From NCBI GenBank assembly GCA_018449715.1, contig JAAVVA010000001.1, positions 1,736,001-1,800,000 of the forward strand: DNA of 64,000 nt, read 5' to 3'. Positions 39,853 to 47,472 of this stretch are shown piece by piece; position 1 is the stretch's first letter; each line of letters begins with the position of its first letter. The DNA comes from Acidobacteriaceae bacterium dw_441. Lineage in GTDB: Bacteria > Acidobacteriota > Terriglobia > Terriglobales > Acidobacteriaceae. A program made the translations under genes and the position numbers. The notes under the pieces were generated by a model. The model did no database searches. It saw only the letters and a program-made list of their open reading frames with translations, and was not told the origin of the DNA.

Positions 39853-40383
39853 GTGAACCGTACCTCGTCACTTTGCGCGGCTCTTCTGTTCGGATCGTCT
39901 TCCCTTTCCCTGTGCGCCTCAGACCTTCCTTCCCAGCCGGTGACTGCAACGGCTACCCTCTCCACGATGGGGCCGGGGTGCCCCGTGAGCTTGCAGGCGC
40001 AGCATGGGCCGGGTGCAGTAGTGCAGACGAAGACCTCTGTACGCGAAGCCGGGCAACGGCTGGAGCTTCACTGGGAGAATCTTCAGGCGAAGGACATTAT
40101 CGGCGTCACCATTCTGGCGCGAGGATACGATGCGACTCCACGGATTCTCCCGGTGGGCGGCATGACTCCTCCTCTAAAGAAAACCTTCGACCTGGAGTTG
40201 AAGGTTTCAGGGCATGGCACAGCCATCACAGACTTTGCGGCGCAATCATTTGCCGCGGTGAAGTGGATCGACCTGGAGTCGATCACATATGCCGATGGAA
40301 CGCGATGGAATGTCGCGGAGGGAAAGAATTGCCGGATCTCGCCCAATGGCTTCATGCTGGTCGCGGATAGCAACGCGCGATAA
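39853..40383 (+). CDS. Hypothetical exported protein
   Basis: The product is not recognised. The GTG at 39853 has AGGAGGT 5 nt upstream, giving 176 residues. A signal peptide (SSLCAALLFGSSSLSLCAS) is followed by a beta-rich domain with PGCPVSLQAQHGPG and KDIIGVTILARGYDATPR. It resembles exported single-domain proteins annotated without function in acidobacterial genomes. Divergent from the CorC-type gene and convergent with trxA. Confidence 0.68.
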   Translation: MNRTSSLCAALLFGSSSLSLCASDLPSQPVTATATLSTMGPGCPVSLQAQHGPGAVVQTKTSVREAGQRLELHWENLQAKDIIGVTILARGYDATPRILPVGGMTPPLKKTFDLELKVSGHGTAITDFAAQSFAAVKWIDLESITYADGTRWNVAEGKNCRISPNGFMLVADSNAR

Positions 40384-40409
40384 CCTCAGAGCAATTCAGG
40401 ATTAAAAGC

Positions 40410-40443
40410 ACTGGCCCGGCACATGGTTGTGTGCCGGGCCAGT
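40410..40443 (-). terminator. Terminator after trxA
   Basis: A perfect 13-bp stem (ACTGGCCCGGCAC at 40410-40422, complement at 40431-40443) with an 8-nt loop. On the minus strand it is followed by GCTTTTAATC, so it serves trxA; it may also stop the convergent upstream gene. Confidence 0.85.
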
Positions 40444-40464
40444 AAGGTGTCGCAAGATGCCCGA

Positions 40465-40797
40465 TTAGGCAAGAACCTTCGCGACGGACTTGTCGATGGT
40501 GTCCTTGGGGACGTAGCCGACGATCTGGTCCGCAACCTGTCCGCCCTTGAAGATCAGCAGAGCGGGGATACCGCGGATGCCATAGCGCGCGGGGGTTGCC
40601 GCGTTCGAGTCTACGTCCATCTTCATGACCTTGAGTTGGCCCTGGTAGTGGCTGGCGACTTCGTCAACGACGGGCGCAAGAGCGCGACAGGGGCCGCACC
40701 AGGCTGCCCAGAAATCCACGAGAACCGGCTGCTCCGACTGGAGAACATCCTTCTCAAAATTAGCGTCGTTAACTTCGGTTACGAACTGACCTGCCAT
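40465..40797 (-). CDS. trxA: Thioredoxin
   Basis: The general cytoplasmic disulfide reductant. The 110 residues contain the active site FWAAWCGPCRALAPV, the conserved Asp/Lys pair and the cis-Pro in GIRGIPALLIF. Length is standard. A strong CGGAGGGAG ribosome site precedes the ATG. It is separated from thrB by about 310 bases containing a terminator, so it is transcribed alone. Confidence 0.97.
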   Translation of the reverse strand: MAGQFVTEVNDANFEKDVLQSEQPVLVDFWAAWCGPCRALAPVVDEVASHYQGQLKVMKMDVDSNAATPARYGIRGIPALLIFKGGQVADQIVGYVPKDTIDKSVAKVLA

Positions 40798-41109
40798 CTA
40801 TCTCCCTCCGAAAATGCTCGGGCAATCTATCCCCGAGCGACTTTCACAATAATAAGATGCTCGAGAGACCCTGTGGTTTCAAAAGTGGACAATGGAGCGG
40901 AAAAGTGAACGGGGCGTTTTGCCTGAATGGGACCGTTTATACATGCGGTTTAAAAGAGAGAACGCCCGGACCCCAATAGAGGGGTCAACGGGCGGCGTAG
41001 CAGCCCTCCCCAGAACTGCTCACACGGACAAGATACGTCAAACGCAGGGAATACGTAAAGATATCTTCGGTAACCGAACGGATGGTTACTCTACTTACGT
41101 CAGCGGTAG
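40798..41109. other. Intergenic region between thrB and trxA
   Basis: Both flanking genes are on the minus strand. From the thrB side it holds a tandem copy of the end of thrB (41087-41129), a strong terminator (40963-40994), and next to trxA a 7-bp inverted repeat GCTCGGG/CCCGAGC (40816-40838) in the presumed leader. TTATTATT at about 40850 may be part of the trxA promoter. I see no coding sequence. Confidence 0.6.
40963..40994 (-). terminator. Terminator of the thrC-thrB operon
   Basis: On the minus strand a 12-bp stem (CGCCCG plus GACCCC arms, two-base bulge, 6-nt loop) is followed by TTCTCTCTTTT. Arms are 40963-40974 and 40981-40994. Confidence 0.78.
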
Positions 41110-41129
41110 CTACTCTACTGACGTCAGCG
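41087..41129. repeat. Tandem direct repeat across the thrB stop codon
   Basis: TACTCTACTTACGTCAGCG (41087-41105) recurs at 41111-41129 with one mismatch, period 24. The second copy encodes the last codons of thrB, including its TAG. Confidence 0.8.
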
Positions 41130-42060
41130 AGATAGGCTCCGCCGTCGCTCCGGTAGCAATCGAGGTCCTGATAATTTCGACACCTTCCGGACCAGCCGCC
41201 TCGCGAATCGCTGATTCTACAGGCGGAATCGAGGTTTCATCCTCGACGACCAGCAGGACCGAGGGACCGGCTCCGCTCAGGGCGACCCCGAGGACGCCGT
41301 TTGTTCCCGAAAGAGGAAGCAGCTTCGTAAGCAGAGGGCAGGCTTCTTCCCGGTAAGGCTGGTGGATGCGGTCGCGCATCGCCGTGGAGAGCAGGTCGCC
41401 GCGCTGGAGCGCAAAGGCCGAAACCAGAAGCGCCGTGGACTGGATGTTGGCAACCGCGTCGGCGCGGGTGTAGTGCAGGGGAAGCATCGCCCGGGCCTTG
41501 CTGGTCGAGAGGCTCGACGGAGGCAGGGCCAGCAGAAGATTCCAGTTTAACTTTCCACTGAAAGTCGCTGTTTTTACAGCGGTTCCGACCATCGCCGAGA
41601 CCGTCATTCCACCCAGAAAGCAGGCTGCGACATTGTCGGGATGGCCCTCCCGGCGGCAGGCCTCTTCGAGGATCTGCTGGCGGGTCCAGCCGAGCTGCCC
41701 GAAGTGGTCGGCAAGAAAGACTCCGGCCAGAAGAGCGGCAGCGCTCGATCCCAGCCCCATCCCCAGAGGAACGCCGTTGTTCATCTTCAGGTGCAGGCGG
41801 GGCGACAGCTTGCCCGCATTCGCCAGCACATCGACGTAGGTGGTGAAGATGAGGTTGTGCTCGATGACCGAACACGCGGAAGCATTGCGGCCAGTGGCGT
41901 CGATGCAGAAGCCCCCTGTTGAGGAGACCTCCGCCTCAATCTCAAGGTAGAGCGCCATCGCCAGCCCCAGTGCGTCGAAGCCGGGGCCAAGATTGGCCGA
42001 GGTCGCGGGAAGACGAAGCTTCAGCGGACCGGGAGGAACGCTGATTCCGGACGTGCTCAT
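41110..42060 (-). CDS. thrB: Homoserine kinase
   Basis: Phosphorylates L-homoserine for threonine synthesis. This GHMP kinase of 316 residues shows LPATSANLGPGFDALGLAM, the phosphate loop VPLGMGLGSSAAALLAG, EEACRREGHPDNVAACFLGG and the C-terminal GVALSGAGPSVLLVV. The ATG overlaps the TGA of thrC (ATGA), so product and next enzyme are translated together. The last codons are duplicated just after the stop. Confidence 0.95.
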   Translation of the reverse strand: MSTSGISVPPGPLKLRLPATSANLGPGFDALGLAMALYLEIEAEVSSTGGFCIDATGRNASACSVIEHNLIFTTYVDVLANAGKLSPRLHLKMNNGVPLGMGLGSSAAALLAGVFLADHFGQLGWTRQQILEEACRREGHPDNVAACFLGGMTVSAMVGTAVKTATFSGKLNWNLLLALPPSSLSTSKARAMLPLHYTRADAVANIQSTALLVSAFALQRGDLLSTAMRDRIHQPYREEACPLLTKLLPLSGTNGVLGVALSGAGPSVLLVVEDETSIPPVESAIREAAGPEGVEIIRTSIATGATAEPISLTSVE

Positions 42061-43451
42061 GCGTGGACCAGCTTCATCTGCGACTCAAGGGCGCGGAAGA
42101 CGGTGTCGGTGTCGGCCTCGAGGACGACGGGAGGCTTGCGCAGCGCGGCGTGCAGTTCGCGCTCGGCAGCGGGAATGGCCGCATCCTCCTCCGCGTTGAA
42201 CAGCTCGCCGCGGTGGAAGTCGATGGTGTAGTTCGAGTCCTTGAGGGTGTGACCGGTCAGGATGAGGACGACGCGCTCCTCGGGGCCGATCTTGCCCTGC
42301 GCGACCAGCTTCTTGAGGCCCGCGAGAGTGACGGCGGAGGCGGGCTCGCAGCCGATTCCCTCGGCTCCGATCTGCGCCTTGGCCAGTGCGATCTCCTGCT
42401 CGGAAACCTGCTCACACCAGCCGCCAGTCGTGCGGAGGGCACGGAGAGCTTTGCGCCACGAGGCCGGGTTGCCGATGCGGATAGCAGTAGCGCGGGTGTT
42501 GGCCTTGACCGGGATCAGCTCCTGGCCGCCGTTCTCCTGTAGCGAACGGTAGAGCGGGTTGGCTCCTTCGGCCTGAATGATGCTGACCTTGGGGATGCGC
42601 GGGATGAGGCCGAGGTGGTGCATCTCGGCAAAGCCCTTGGCGAGCGCGGAGCCGTTGGCGAGGTTGCCGCCGGGGACGATCACGTGCTCGGGAACCTGCC
42701 ACTCCAATTGCTCGACCATCTCGAAGGCGGGAGTCTTCTGGCCTTCGAGACGATAGGGGTTCACGGAGTTGAGCAGCATGATGGGGAAACGGTTGACGAG
42801 GTCCGTCAGGACGTTGACGCAGCCGTCGAAGTCCGTCTTGAGCTGAATGGTCAGGGCACCGTAGTCCATCGACTGCGAGAGCTTGCCCCAGGCGATCTTG
42901 CCCTCGGGAATGAAGACGATGGAGCGCATTCCAGCGCGGGCGGCATAGGCTGCCATCGCGGCGGAAGTGTTGCCGGTCGAGGCGCAGGCGACCCACTCGA
43001 ATCCGCGCTCTTTCGCAACGGAGAGAGCGGCGGTCATGCCAGTGTCTTTAAAGGAGCCGGTGGGGTTCATGCCCTGGTGCTTGGCGAGAATCCAGTTGAG
43101 ACCGAGGGCCTTCGCGGCGCGGGGAAGCTCGTAGAGCGGCGTGTTGCCCTCGCGCAGGGTGACAACGTTATTTTCGTCTTCGAGGATGGGAAAGAGGTCG
43201 CGGAAACGCCAGACGCCGGACTGATCGACGGACATGGTGGAAGTGCGGCGCTCCTGCCAGAGCCAGCGAAGGGCGCTGGCGTTGGGAAGCTTGCTGGCGC
43301 TGGTGGCCTCGCCATCGGGCAGCGCGGACCAAGGGTAGATTACGTCATACAGCCCATTACAGATGGGGCAGCGGAATATGCTATTGACAGCGCTGCCTGC
43401 AATGCGGGCGCCGCACTCTGTGCATCGGAGCTGGTGTGTCGCAACTTTCAT
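42057..43451 (-). CDS. thrC: Threonine synthase
   Basis: PLP enzyme that converts phosphohomoserine to threonine. The 464 residues begin with a zinc-ribbon-like extension (LRCTECGAR and FRCPICNGLYD, four Cys). The PLP-binding Lys is in NPTGSFKDTGMTAA, the phosphate loop is VPGGNLANGSA, and ACASTGNTSAAMAAYAARAG completes the core. The zinc ribbon is common in archaeal-type ThrC of this group. ATG 43451 overlaps the start of the divergent modA by 16 nt if modA begins at GTG 43436. Confidence 0.93.
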   Translation of the reverse strand: MKVATHQLRCTECGARIAGSAVNSIFRCPICNGLYDVIYPWSALPDGEATSASKLPNASALRWLWQERRTSTMSVDQSGVWRFRDLFPILEDENNVVTLREGNTPLYELPRAAKALGLNWILAKHQGMNPTGSFKDTGMTAALSVAKERGFEWVACASTGNTSAAMAAYAARAGMRSIVFIPEGKIAWGKLSQSMDYGALTIQLKTDFDGCVNVLTDLVNRFPIMLLNSVNPYRLEGQKTPAFEMVEQLEWQVPEHVIVPGGNLANGSALAKGFAEMHHLGLIPRIPKVSIIQAEGANPLYRSLQENGGQELIPVKANTRATAIRIGNPASWRKALRALRTTGGWCEQVSEQEIALAKAQIGAEGIGCEPASAVTLAGLKKLVAQGKIGPEERVVLILTGHTLKDSNYTIDFHRGELFNAEEDAAIPAAERELHAALRKPPVVLEADTDTVFRALESQMKLVHA

Positions 43452-44263
43452 GGTCTCTGTTAGGTTACCGTACTCGGAGCACTCAGCCAAAGGCGCGGGG
43501 CAAAAGCCTGTGGTTTGTGCTGGCGCTTCTCGTGGGGACCGTTCCGTTTCTGCACGCGCAACAGGAGAAGGAGCTTCGCGTGGCGGCAGCGGCGGATCTG
43601 CAGCCGGTACTCCCGGTGCTCGCGGAACGCTATGAGAAGGCGACCGGGGTGAGGCTGGTGATGAGCTTCGGCTCGTCGGGGAACCTGACGACGCAGATCA
43701 TCAACGGAGCGCCGATGGACCTGTTCCTGGGAGCGGACTTCATCTTTCCGGAGAAGGTCGTCGCGGCGGGGCTGGCGGACGGCAAGGCTCCAACGCAGTA
43801 TGCAAGGGGAACGCTGGTGCTGTGGGCGAGGAAGGACTCTCCCCTGCAACCGATCACGCTGGACTCGCTGACCGACAAGCGCGTGACGGCGGTGGCGATT
43901 GCGAACGATTTGCTGGCTCCATACGGGCAGGCCGCGGTGGCGGCTATGAAGCGCCTGAAGGTTTACGACGCGGTGAAGCCCCATCTTGTGATCGCGGAGA
44001 ATGTCTCGCAGGCGGCGCAGTTTGTGGAGTCGGGCAATGCGCAGCTGGGGTTCATCTCTCTGACGGCTGCGAGTACACCGCGCTTTCAGAGCGAGGGAAC
44101 GTTTGTGCGGGTGCCGACCTCGGCGTATCCGGTGATGATCCAGTGCGCGGTGGTGATGGCGAAGTCAGACCGCAAGGCCGAGGCGCACGCTTTTCTGGAC
44201 TGGCTGCTGAAGCCCGAGGTACAGGCCAGCCTTGTGCCGATGGGACTGCGGCCCGTGCGGTAG
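43436..44263 (+). CDS. modA: Molybdate ABC transporter, substrate-binding protein
   Basis: Periplasmic binding protein for molybdate or tungstate, 275 residues. The signal sequence is the KARGKSLWFVLALLVGTVPFLHA region. The mature part has ELRVAAAADLQPVLPVLA (ModA A-A-S/A-L motif), MSFGSSGNLTTQI (oxyanion-binding Ser), QYARGTLVLWARKD and HLVIAENVSQAAQFVESGNAQLGF. The GTG 43436 with GGAG five bases upstream is the only good start that keeps the signal peptide. Followed by modB and modC. Confidence 0.9.
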   Translation: MSQLSWSLLGYRTRSTQPKARGKSLWFVLALLVGTVPFLHAQQEKELRVAAAADLQPVLPVLAERYEKATGVRLVMSFGSSGNLTTQIINGAPMDLFLGADFIFPEKVVAAGLADGKAPTQYARGTLVLWARKDSPLQPITLDSLTDKRVTAVAIANDLLAPYGQAAVAAMKRLKVYDAVKPHLVIAENVSQAAQFVESGNAQLGFISLTAASTPRFQSEGTFVRVPTSAYPVMIQCAVVMAKSDRKAEAHAFLDWLLKPEVQASLVPMGLRPVR

Positions 44264-44271
44264 CTGCTGTG

Positions 44272-44277
44272 TAGACT
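44272..44277 (+). promoter_or_regulatory. Candidate -10 element before modB
   Basis: TAGACT lies 6 nt before the ATG of modB at 44284. The 20-nt gap after modA contains no Shine-Dalgarno sequence, so modB may also be made from a leaderless internal transcript. Confidence 0.3.
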
Positions 44278-44283
44278 GCGCGT

Positions 44284-44970
44284 ATGGACTTTGAGGCTCT
44301 CTGGCTGACCCTGCGACTGGCTGCAGCGACGACAGCGATTCTGCTGCTCCTTGCGGTGCCGCTGGCGTGGTGGATTGCTTCGGGGCTCGGGACTATGCGG
44401 GCGCTGGTGCAGGCTGTCGTCGCGCTACCGCTGGTGTTGCCTCCGACTGTGCTCGGGTTCTACCTTCTGGTCGCGATGGGACCACTGACCGCGCCGGGAC
44501 GGCTGCTGATTCTGCTCTTCGGGCATACGTTGGCGTTCAGCTTTACGGGGCTGCTGATCGGCTCCGTGCTGTACAGCCTGCCGTTTGCCGTGCAGCCTCT
44601 GGTAGCTGGGTTCGAGGCGGTCGACAGAGGATACATCGAAGTCGCCGCCGGACTGGGGGCCTCGCCGTGGAGGGTCTTTCGCACGGTCGTGCTTCCGATG
44701 GCGCGTACTTCCCTGCTGACCGCAACAGTGCTTACCTTCACCCACACCGTCGGGGAGTTCGGCGTGGTGCTGATGCTGGGCGGGAATATCCCCGGAGCGA
44801 CGCGGACGCTGTCGATCTCACTCTACGACCTTGTACAGGATGGCAACTATGCAGCCGCGAACAGAACCGCGCTGGCACTGGTCGTATTTGCAGCCGCCGC
44901 GCTGGCGGCGATCTACCTTCTGCCCAGCGTGCGCAGGAGCGATGGAAGGCAGGCCGATGTCGTCCGATAG
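44284..44970 (+). CDS. modB: Molybdate ABC transporter permease
   Basis: Inner-membrane channel subunit, 228 residues with about five helices. ALPLVLPPTVLGFYLLV and the EAA loop (YIEVAAGLGASPWRVFRTVVLPMA) are typical of ModB, as is HTVGEFGVVLMLGGNIPG. It lies 20 nt after modA and overlaps modC by 14 nt. Confidence 0.93.
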   Translation: MDFEALWLTLRLAAATTAILLLLAVPLAWWIASGLGTMRALVQAVVALPLVLPPTVLGFYLLVAMGPLTAPGRLLILLFGHTLAFSFTGLLIGSVLYSLPFAVQPLVAGFEAVDRGYIEVAAGLGASPWRVFRTVVLPMARTSLLTATVLTFTHTVGEFGVVLMLGGNIPGATRTLSISLYDLVQDGNYAAANRTALALVVFAAAALAAIYLLPSVRRSDGRQADVVR

Positions 44971-45703
44971 CCTGCTCGAGGTGAAGATGAGGCACCGCGT
45001 GGGCGGGATCGCGCTCGACGTGGAGTTTGCCCTGACGCAACCCTGGACTGTGCTCTTCGGGCCTTCAGGGAGCGGGAAGACGACTGTGCTGCGGACCATT
45101 GCAGGGTTCGTGCGACCGGCGGAGGGACGAGTCGTCTGTGCGGGGCGAGTAGTAGTCGATACAAAAGAAAAAGTGTTCATTCCGGCGCACCTGCGTCCGG
45201 TACGGAGCGCGGCACAGGCAGCTCGACTCTTTCGGAACATGACGGTTGAGGAGAACGTCGCCTACGGGATGGCATGGGAATCGCACCCTGACGACACAAA
45301 GCAGGTGTTGCAGGAGACGCTCGAATGGATGCGCCTCACCACACTCGCGAGCCGCAAGACCGATGGGCTGAGCGGAGGCGAGCGACAGAGGGTCTCGGTG
45401 GCTCGAGCAGTGGCCGCGGCGATTGCTTATGACGGAACAGAGAGGCCGCTGCTTCTGCTCGACGAGCCGTTTGCAGGGCTGGATGCTGTTCTACGCGACG
45501 AACTGGTCGTGATGCTGCGCGAGTGTCTGAGGCGGTGGAAGATTCCGGTGCTCTCGGTCTCGCACGATACGGGAGAGTGCTACCTGCTGGGCGCGGAGGT
45601 GATCCGCATATCCGAAGGACAGGTAGTCGACCAGGGGCCGGTGGAACGGGTGCTCGTCGAGGAGCGCCAGAGGATGCTGGAGCGACTGCGGGTAGAGCGG
45701 TAG
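44957..45703 (+). CDS. modC: Molybdate ABC transporter ATP-binding protein (short form)
   Basis: The ATPase of the Mod system, 248 residues. Walker A is GPSGSGKTT, the signature LSGGERQRVSVARA, Walker B LLLLDEPFAGLD, and the switch His is in SVSHDTGECY. The Q-loop segment AAQAARLFRNMTVEENVAYG is ModC-like. The C-terminal MOP molybdate-sensing domain of E. coli ModC (352 residues) is missing. ATG 44957 has GGAAGG 7 nt upstream and overlaps the end of modB; ATG 44942 is possible. The gene ends 3 nt from the stop of convergent murB. Confidence 0.9.
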   Translation: MSSDSLLEVKMRHRVGGIALDVEFALTQPWTVLFGPSGSGKTTVLRTIAGFVRPAEGRVVCAGRVVVDTKEKVFIPAHLRPVRSAAQAARLFRNMTVEENVAYGMAWESHPDDTKQVLQETLEWMRLTTLASRKTDGLSGGERQRVSVARAVAAAIAYDGTERPLLLLDEPFAGLDAVLRDELVVMLRECLRRWKIPVLSVSHDTGECYLLGAEVIRISEGQVVDQGPVERVLVEERQRMLERLRVER

Positions 45704-45706
45704 CTC

Positions 45707-46762
45707 TTAACCAAGCTGTACCGGCTCCTGCTCCAACTGGATTCCGAAGAGCGTCTTCACCTTCTGCTGAATGGCATCGCGCAAAGCGAAAAGATCGGCG
45801 GCGGTGGCATTGCCCCGGTTGATGAGCGCGAGAGTGTGGCGCGACGAGATTCCCGCCTTGCCCATCGCGTAGCCCTTCACGAAGCCTGCGCGTTCGAGCA
45901 GCCATGCGGCGGGCAGCTTGATGTGACCTTCCTCGGCGGGCCAGTGCGGAACCTGATCGGGCGCGAGTTGCAGGGTGGCCGCGACGCGGTCGAAGACCGC
46001 CTGCTCGACCACCGGGTTCTTGAAGAAGGAGCCCGCGCTGCGGCAGTCCGGCTCGCCTTCGACGATCAGCATTCCCTTGCCGTGACGGATCTCTCGCACG
46101 GCGTGGTAGACATCGAGCGGCGTGGGCTGCGTGTCTCCGAAGTGACGGATGAGGTCGGCGTAGGTGAGGCGTGGCTTGAGCGTGGGATCGAAGCGAAAAG
46201 TGACTGCGGTGACGATGTAGCGTCCGCGATGCGTCGAGTTGAAGATGCTGCGGCGGTAGGAAAAGCCGCACTCGGCGGCGGGAAGATCGACGAATTGCAT
46301 TGCATCGAGGTCGAGCACACGGACGGAGGCGATAGAGCCGGAAACCTCCTGCCCGTAGGCTCCGACGTTCTGGACCGGGGTCCCTCCGACTGTGCCGGGG
46401 ATTCCCGCGAGGCACTCGACGCCGCTGATTCCCTGCTCGCACACCGCGAGGACGAAGGTGTTCCACTCGACCCCGGCAGCAACGGCGTACTCAATGCGGT
46501 CGCCCACGGTGACAGGCACAATGGGGCGGTCAAACGCGATGTGCAGCACAAGGCCGTCGAAGCCCCTGTCCGAGACGACAAGGTTGCTGCCTCCACCGAG
46601 GACGAAGATCGGTAACGCCTGTTGTCGGGCGAAGGCGACGGCTTCCAGAAGCGCCGCTTCGCTCGTGACCTCGCAGAAGAAGCGGGCAGGGCCTCCAATG
46701 CGGAGGGTTGTCAGGGGAGCAAGAGGGATGTTCTGCTGCATCTCGATCGCGGTGGGCTGCAC
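45707..46762 (-). CDS. murB: UDP-N-acetylenolpyruvoylglucosamine reductase
   Basis: FAD enzyme that makes UDP-N-acetylmuramate for peptidoglycan. The 351 residues show TLRIGGPARFF, VLGGGSNLVVSD, AGIPGTVGGTPVQNVGAYGQEV (FAD binding), the type I substrate loop FSYRRSIF, and the proton-donor Ser in SAGSFFKNP. Type I architecture matches E. coli MurB. It stands apart from other cell-wall genes. The GTG 46762 has TACTCT 7 nt upstream and no Shine-Dalgarno sequence. Confidence 0.95.
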   Translation of the reverse strand: MQPTAIEMQQNIPLAPLTTLRIGGPARFFCEVTSEAALLEAVAFARQQALPIFVLGGGSNLVVSDRGFDGLVLHIAFDRPIVPVTVGDRIEYAVAAGVEWNTFVLAVCEQGISGVECLAGIPGTVGGTPVQNVGAYGQEVSGSIASVRVLDLDAMQFVDLPAAECGFSYRRSIFNSTHRGRYIVTAVTFRFDPTLKPRLTYADLIRHFGDTQPTPLDVYHAVREIRHGKGMLIVEGEPDCRSAGSFFKNPVVEQAVFDRVAATLQLAPDQVPHWPAEEGHIKLPAAWLLERAGFVKGYAMGKAGISSRHTLALINRGNATAADLFALRDAIQQKVKTLFGIQLEQEPVQLG

Positions 46763-46769
46763 AGGTTCG

Positions 46770-46775
46770 AGAGTA
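46770..46775 (-). promoter_or_regulatory. Candidate -10 element of a leaderless transcript (murB)
   Basis: TACTCT on the minus strand lies 7 nt before the GTG at 46762. Confidence 0.38.
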
Positions 46776-46909
46776 CATCACGACAGGACGATGACGAGCC
46801 GAAGATATCCGGAAGACACAAGGGATAGCGGTCAGGGAGTCTCCCCGGTACAATGATAGGAAGGAAGCAACGGACCAGCGAGGCCCGTGGTTTTCAAGGG
46901 GGAAAGTCT

Positions 46910-47335
46910 ATGTATCCAGAGATTATGGTTATTCCGATGCGCGAGGAGCTGACCCGCGCCGGGCTGAAGGAAGCTCGTACGGCAGAAGAAGTGGACGGAG
47001 CGTTAGCTCAGCCCGGAACCACGATGGTTGTCGTGAACTCGATCTGCGGCTGCGCGGCGGGCAAGATGCGTCCCGGCGTCCGGCTGGCGATGCAGCACAC
47101 GGCCAAGCCCGACCAGTCGGTGACGGTCTTCGCAGGACAGGACCGCGAGGCGACAGAGCGCGCACGCAGCTACTTCGGCGGACATCCTCCGACCTCGCCC
47201 GCGATTGCGATTCTGCGCGACGGACAGCTCGTGTACCTGATGCAGCGCTCGGCCATTGAGACCTCGACGGCCCCGGCGATTGCCCAGGAGCTGGCTCGCG
47301 CCTTCGATACCTACTGCGCTACCACGAATGCCTAA
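46910..47335 (+). CDS. Bacilliredoxin, BrxA/BrxB (YphP/YqiW) family
   Basis: A 141-residue thioredoxin-fold protein. The active site CGC in NSICGCAAGKMRPGV is diagnostic of bacilliredoxins, which remove bacillithiol from mixed disulfides in Firmicutes. Other family segments are PEIMVIPMREELTRAG and FGGHPPTSPAIAILRDG. The ATG 46910 follows AGGGGGAAAG. Presence in this lineage implies bacillithiol synthesis, but no bsh gene is in the window. A terminator follows, so it is monocistronic. Confidence 0.9.
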   Translation: MYPEIMVIPMREELTRAGLKEARTAEEVDGALAQPGTTMVVVNSICGCAAGKMRPGVRLAMQHTAKPDQSVTVFAGQDREATERARSYFGGHPPTSPAIAILRDGQLVYLMQRSAIETSTAPAIAQELARAFDTYCATTNA

Positions 47336-47375
47336 GCGGACCAACGCCTAAGTAATAGCAAACACTATCCATTCA

Positions 47376-47410
47376 AAAGACCGGATGCGGGAAAACCGCC
47401 TCCGGTCTTT
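47376..47410 (+). terminator. Terminator after the bacilliredoxin gene
   Basis: A 10-bp outer stem AAAGACCGGA/TCCGGTCTTT encloses an inner GCGG/CCGC hairpin. It ends in TTTG and lies about 40 nt after the stop codon. Confidence 0.75.
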
Positions 47411-47472
47411 GTGCGTTTGAGTGCAATCCTTTGCTCATCCCGTGGCCGGATGTGCCGATAGATGGAAGTAAC

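Noticed and set aside
40798..41109. A small gene or RNA gene in the 310-base gap upstream of trxA
   Set aside because: The hairpins are explained as the thrCB terminator and a leader stem; no start with a ribosome site opens a plausible frame.
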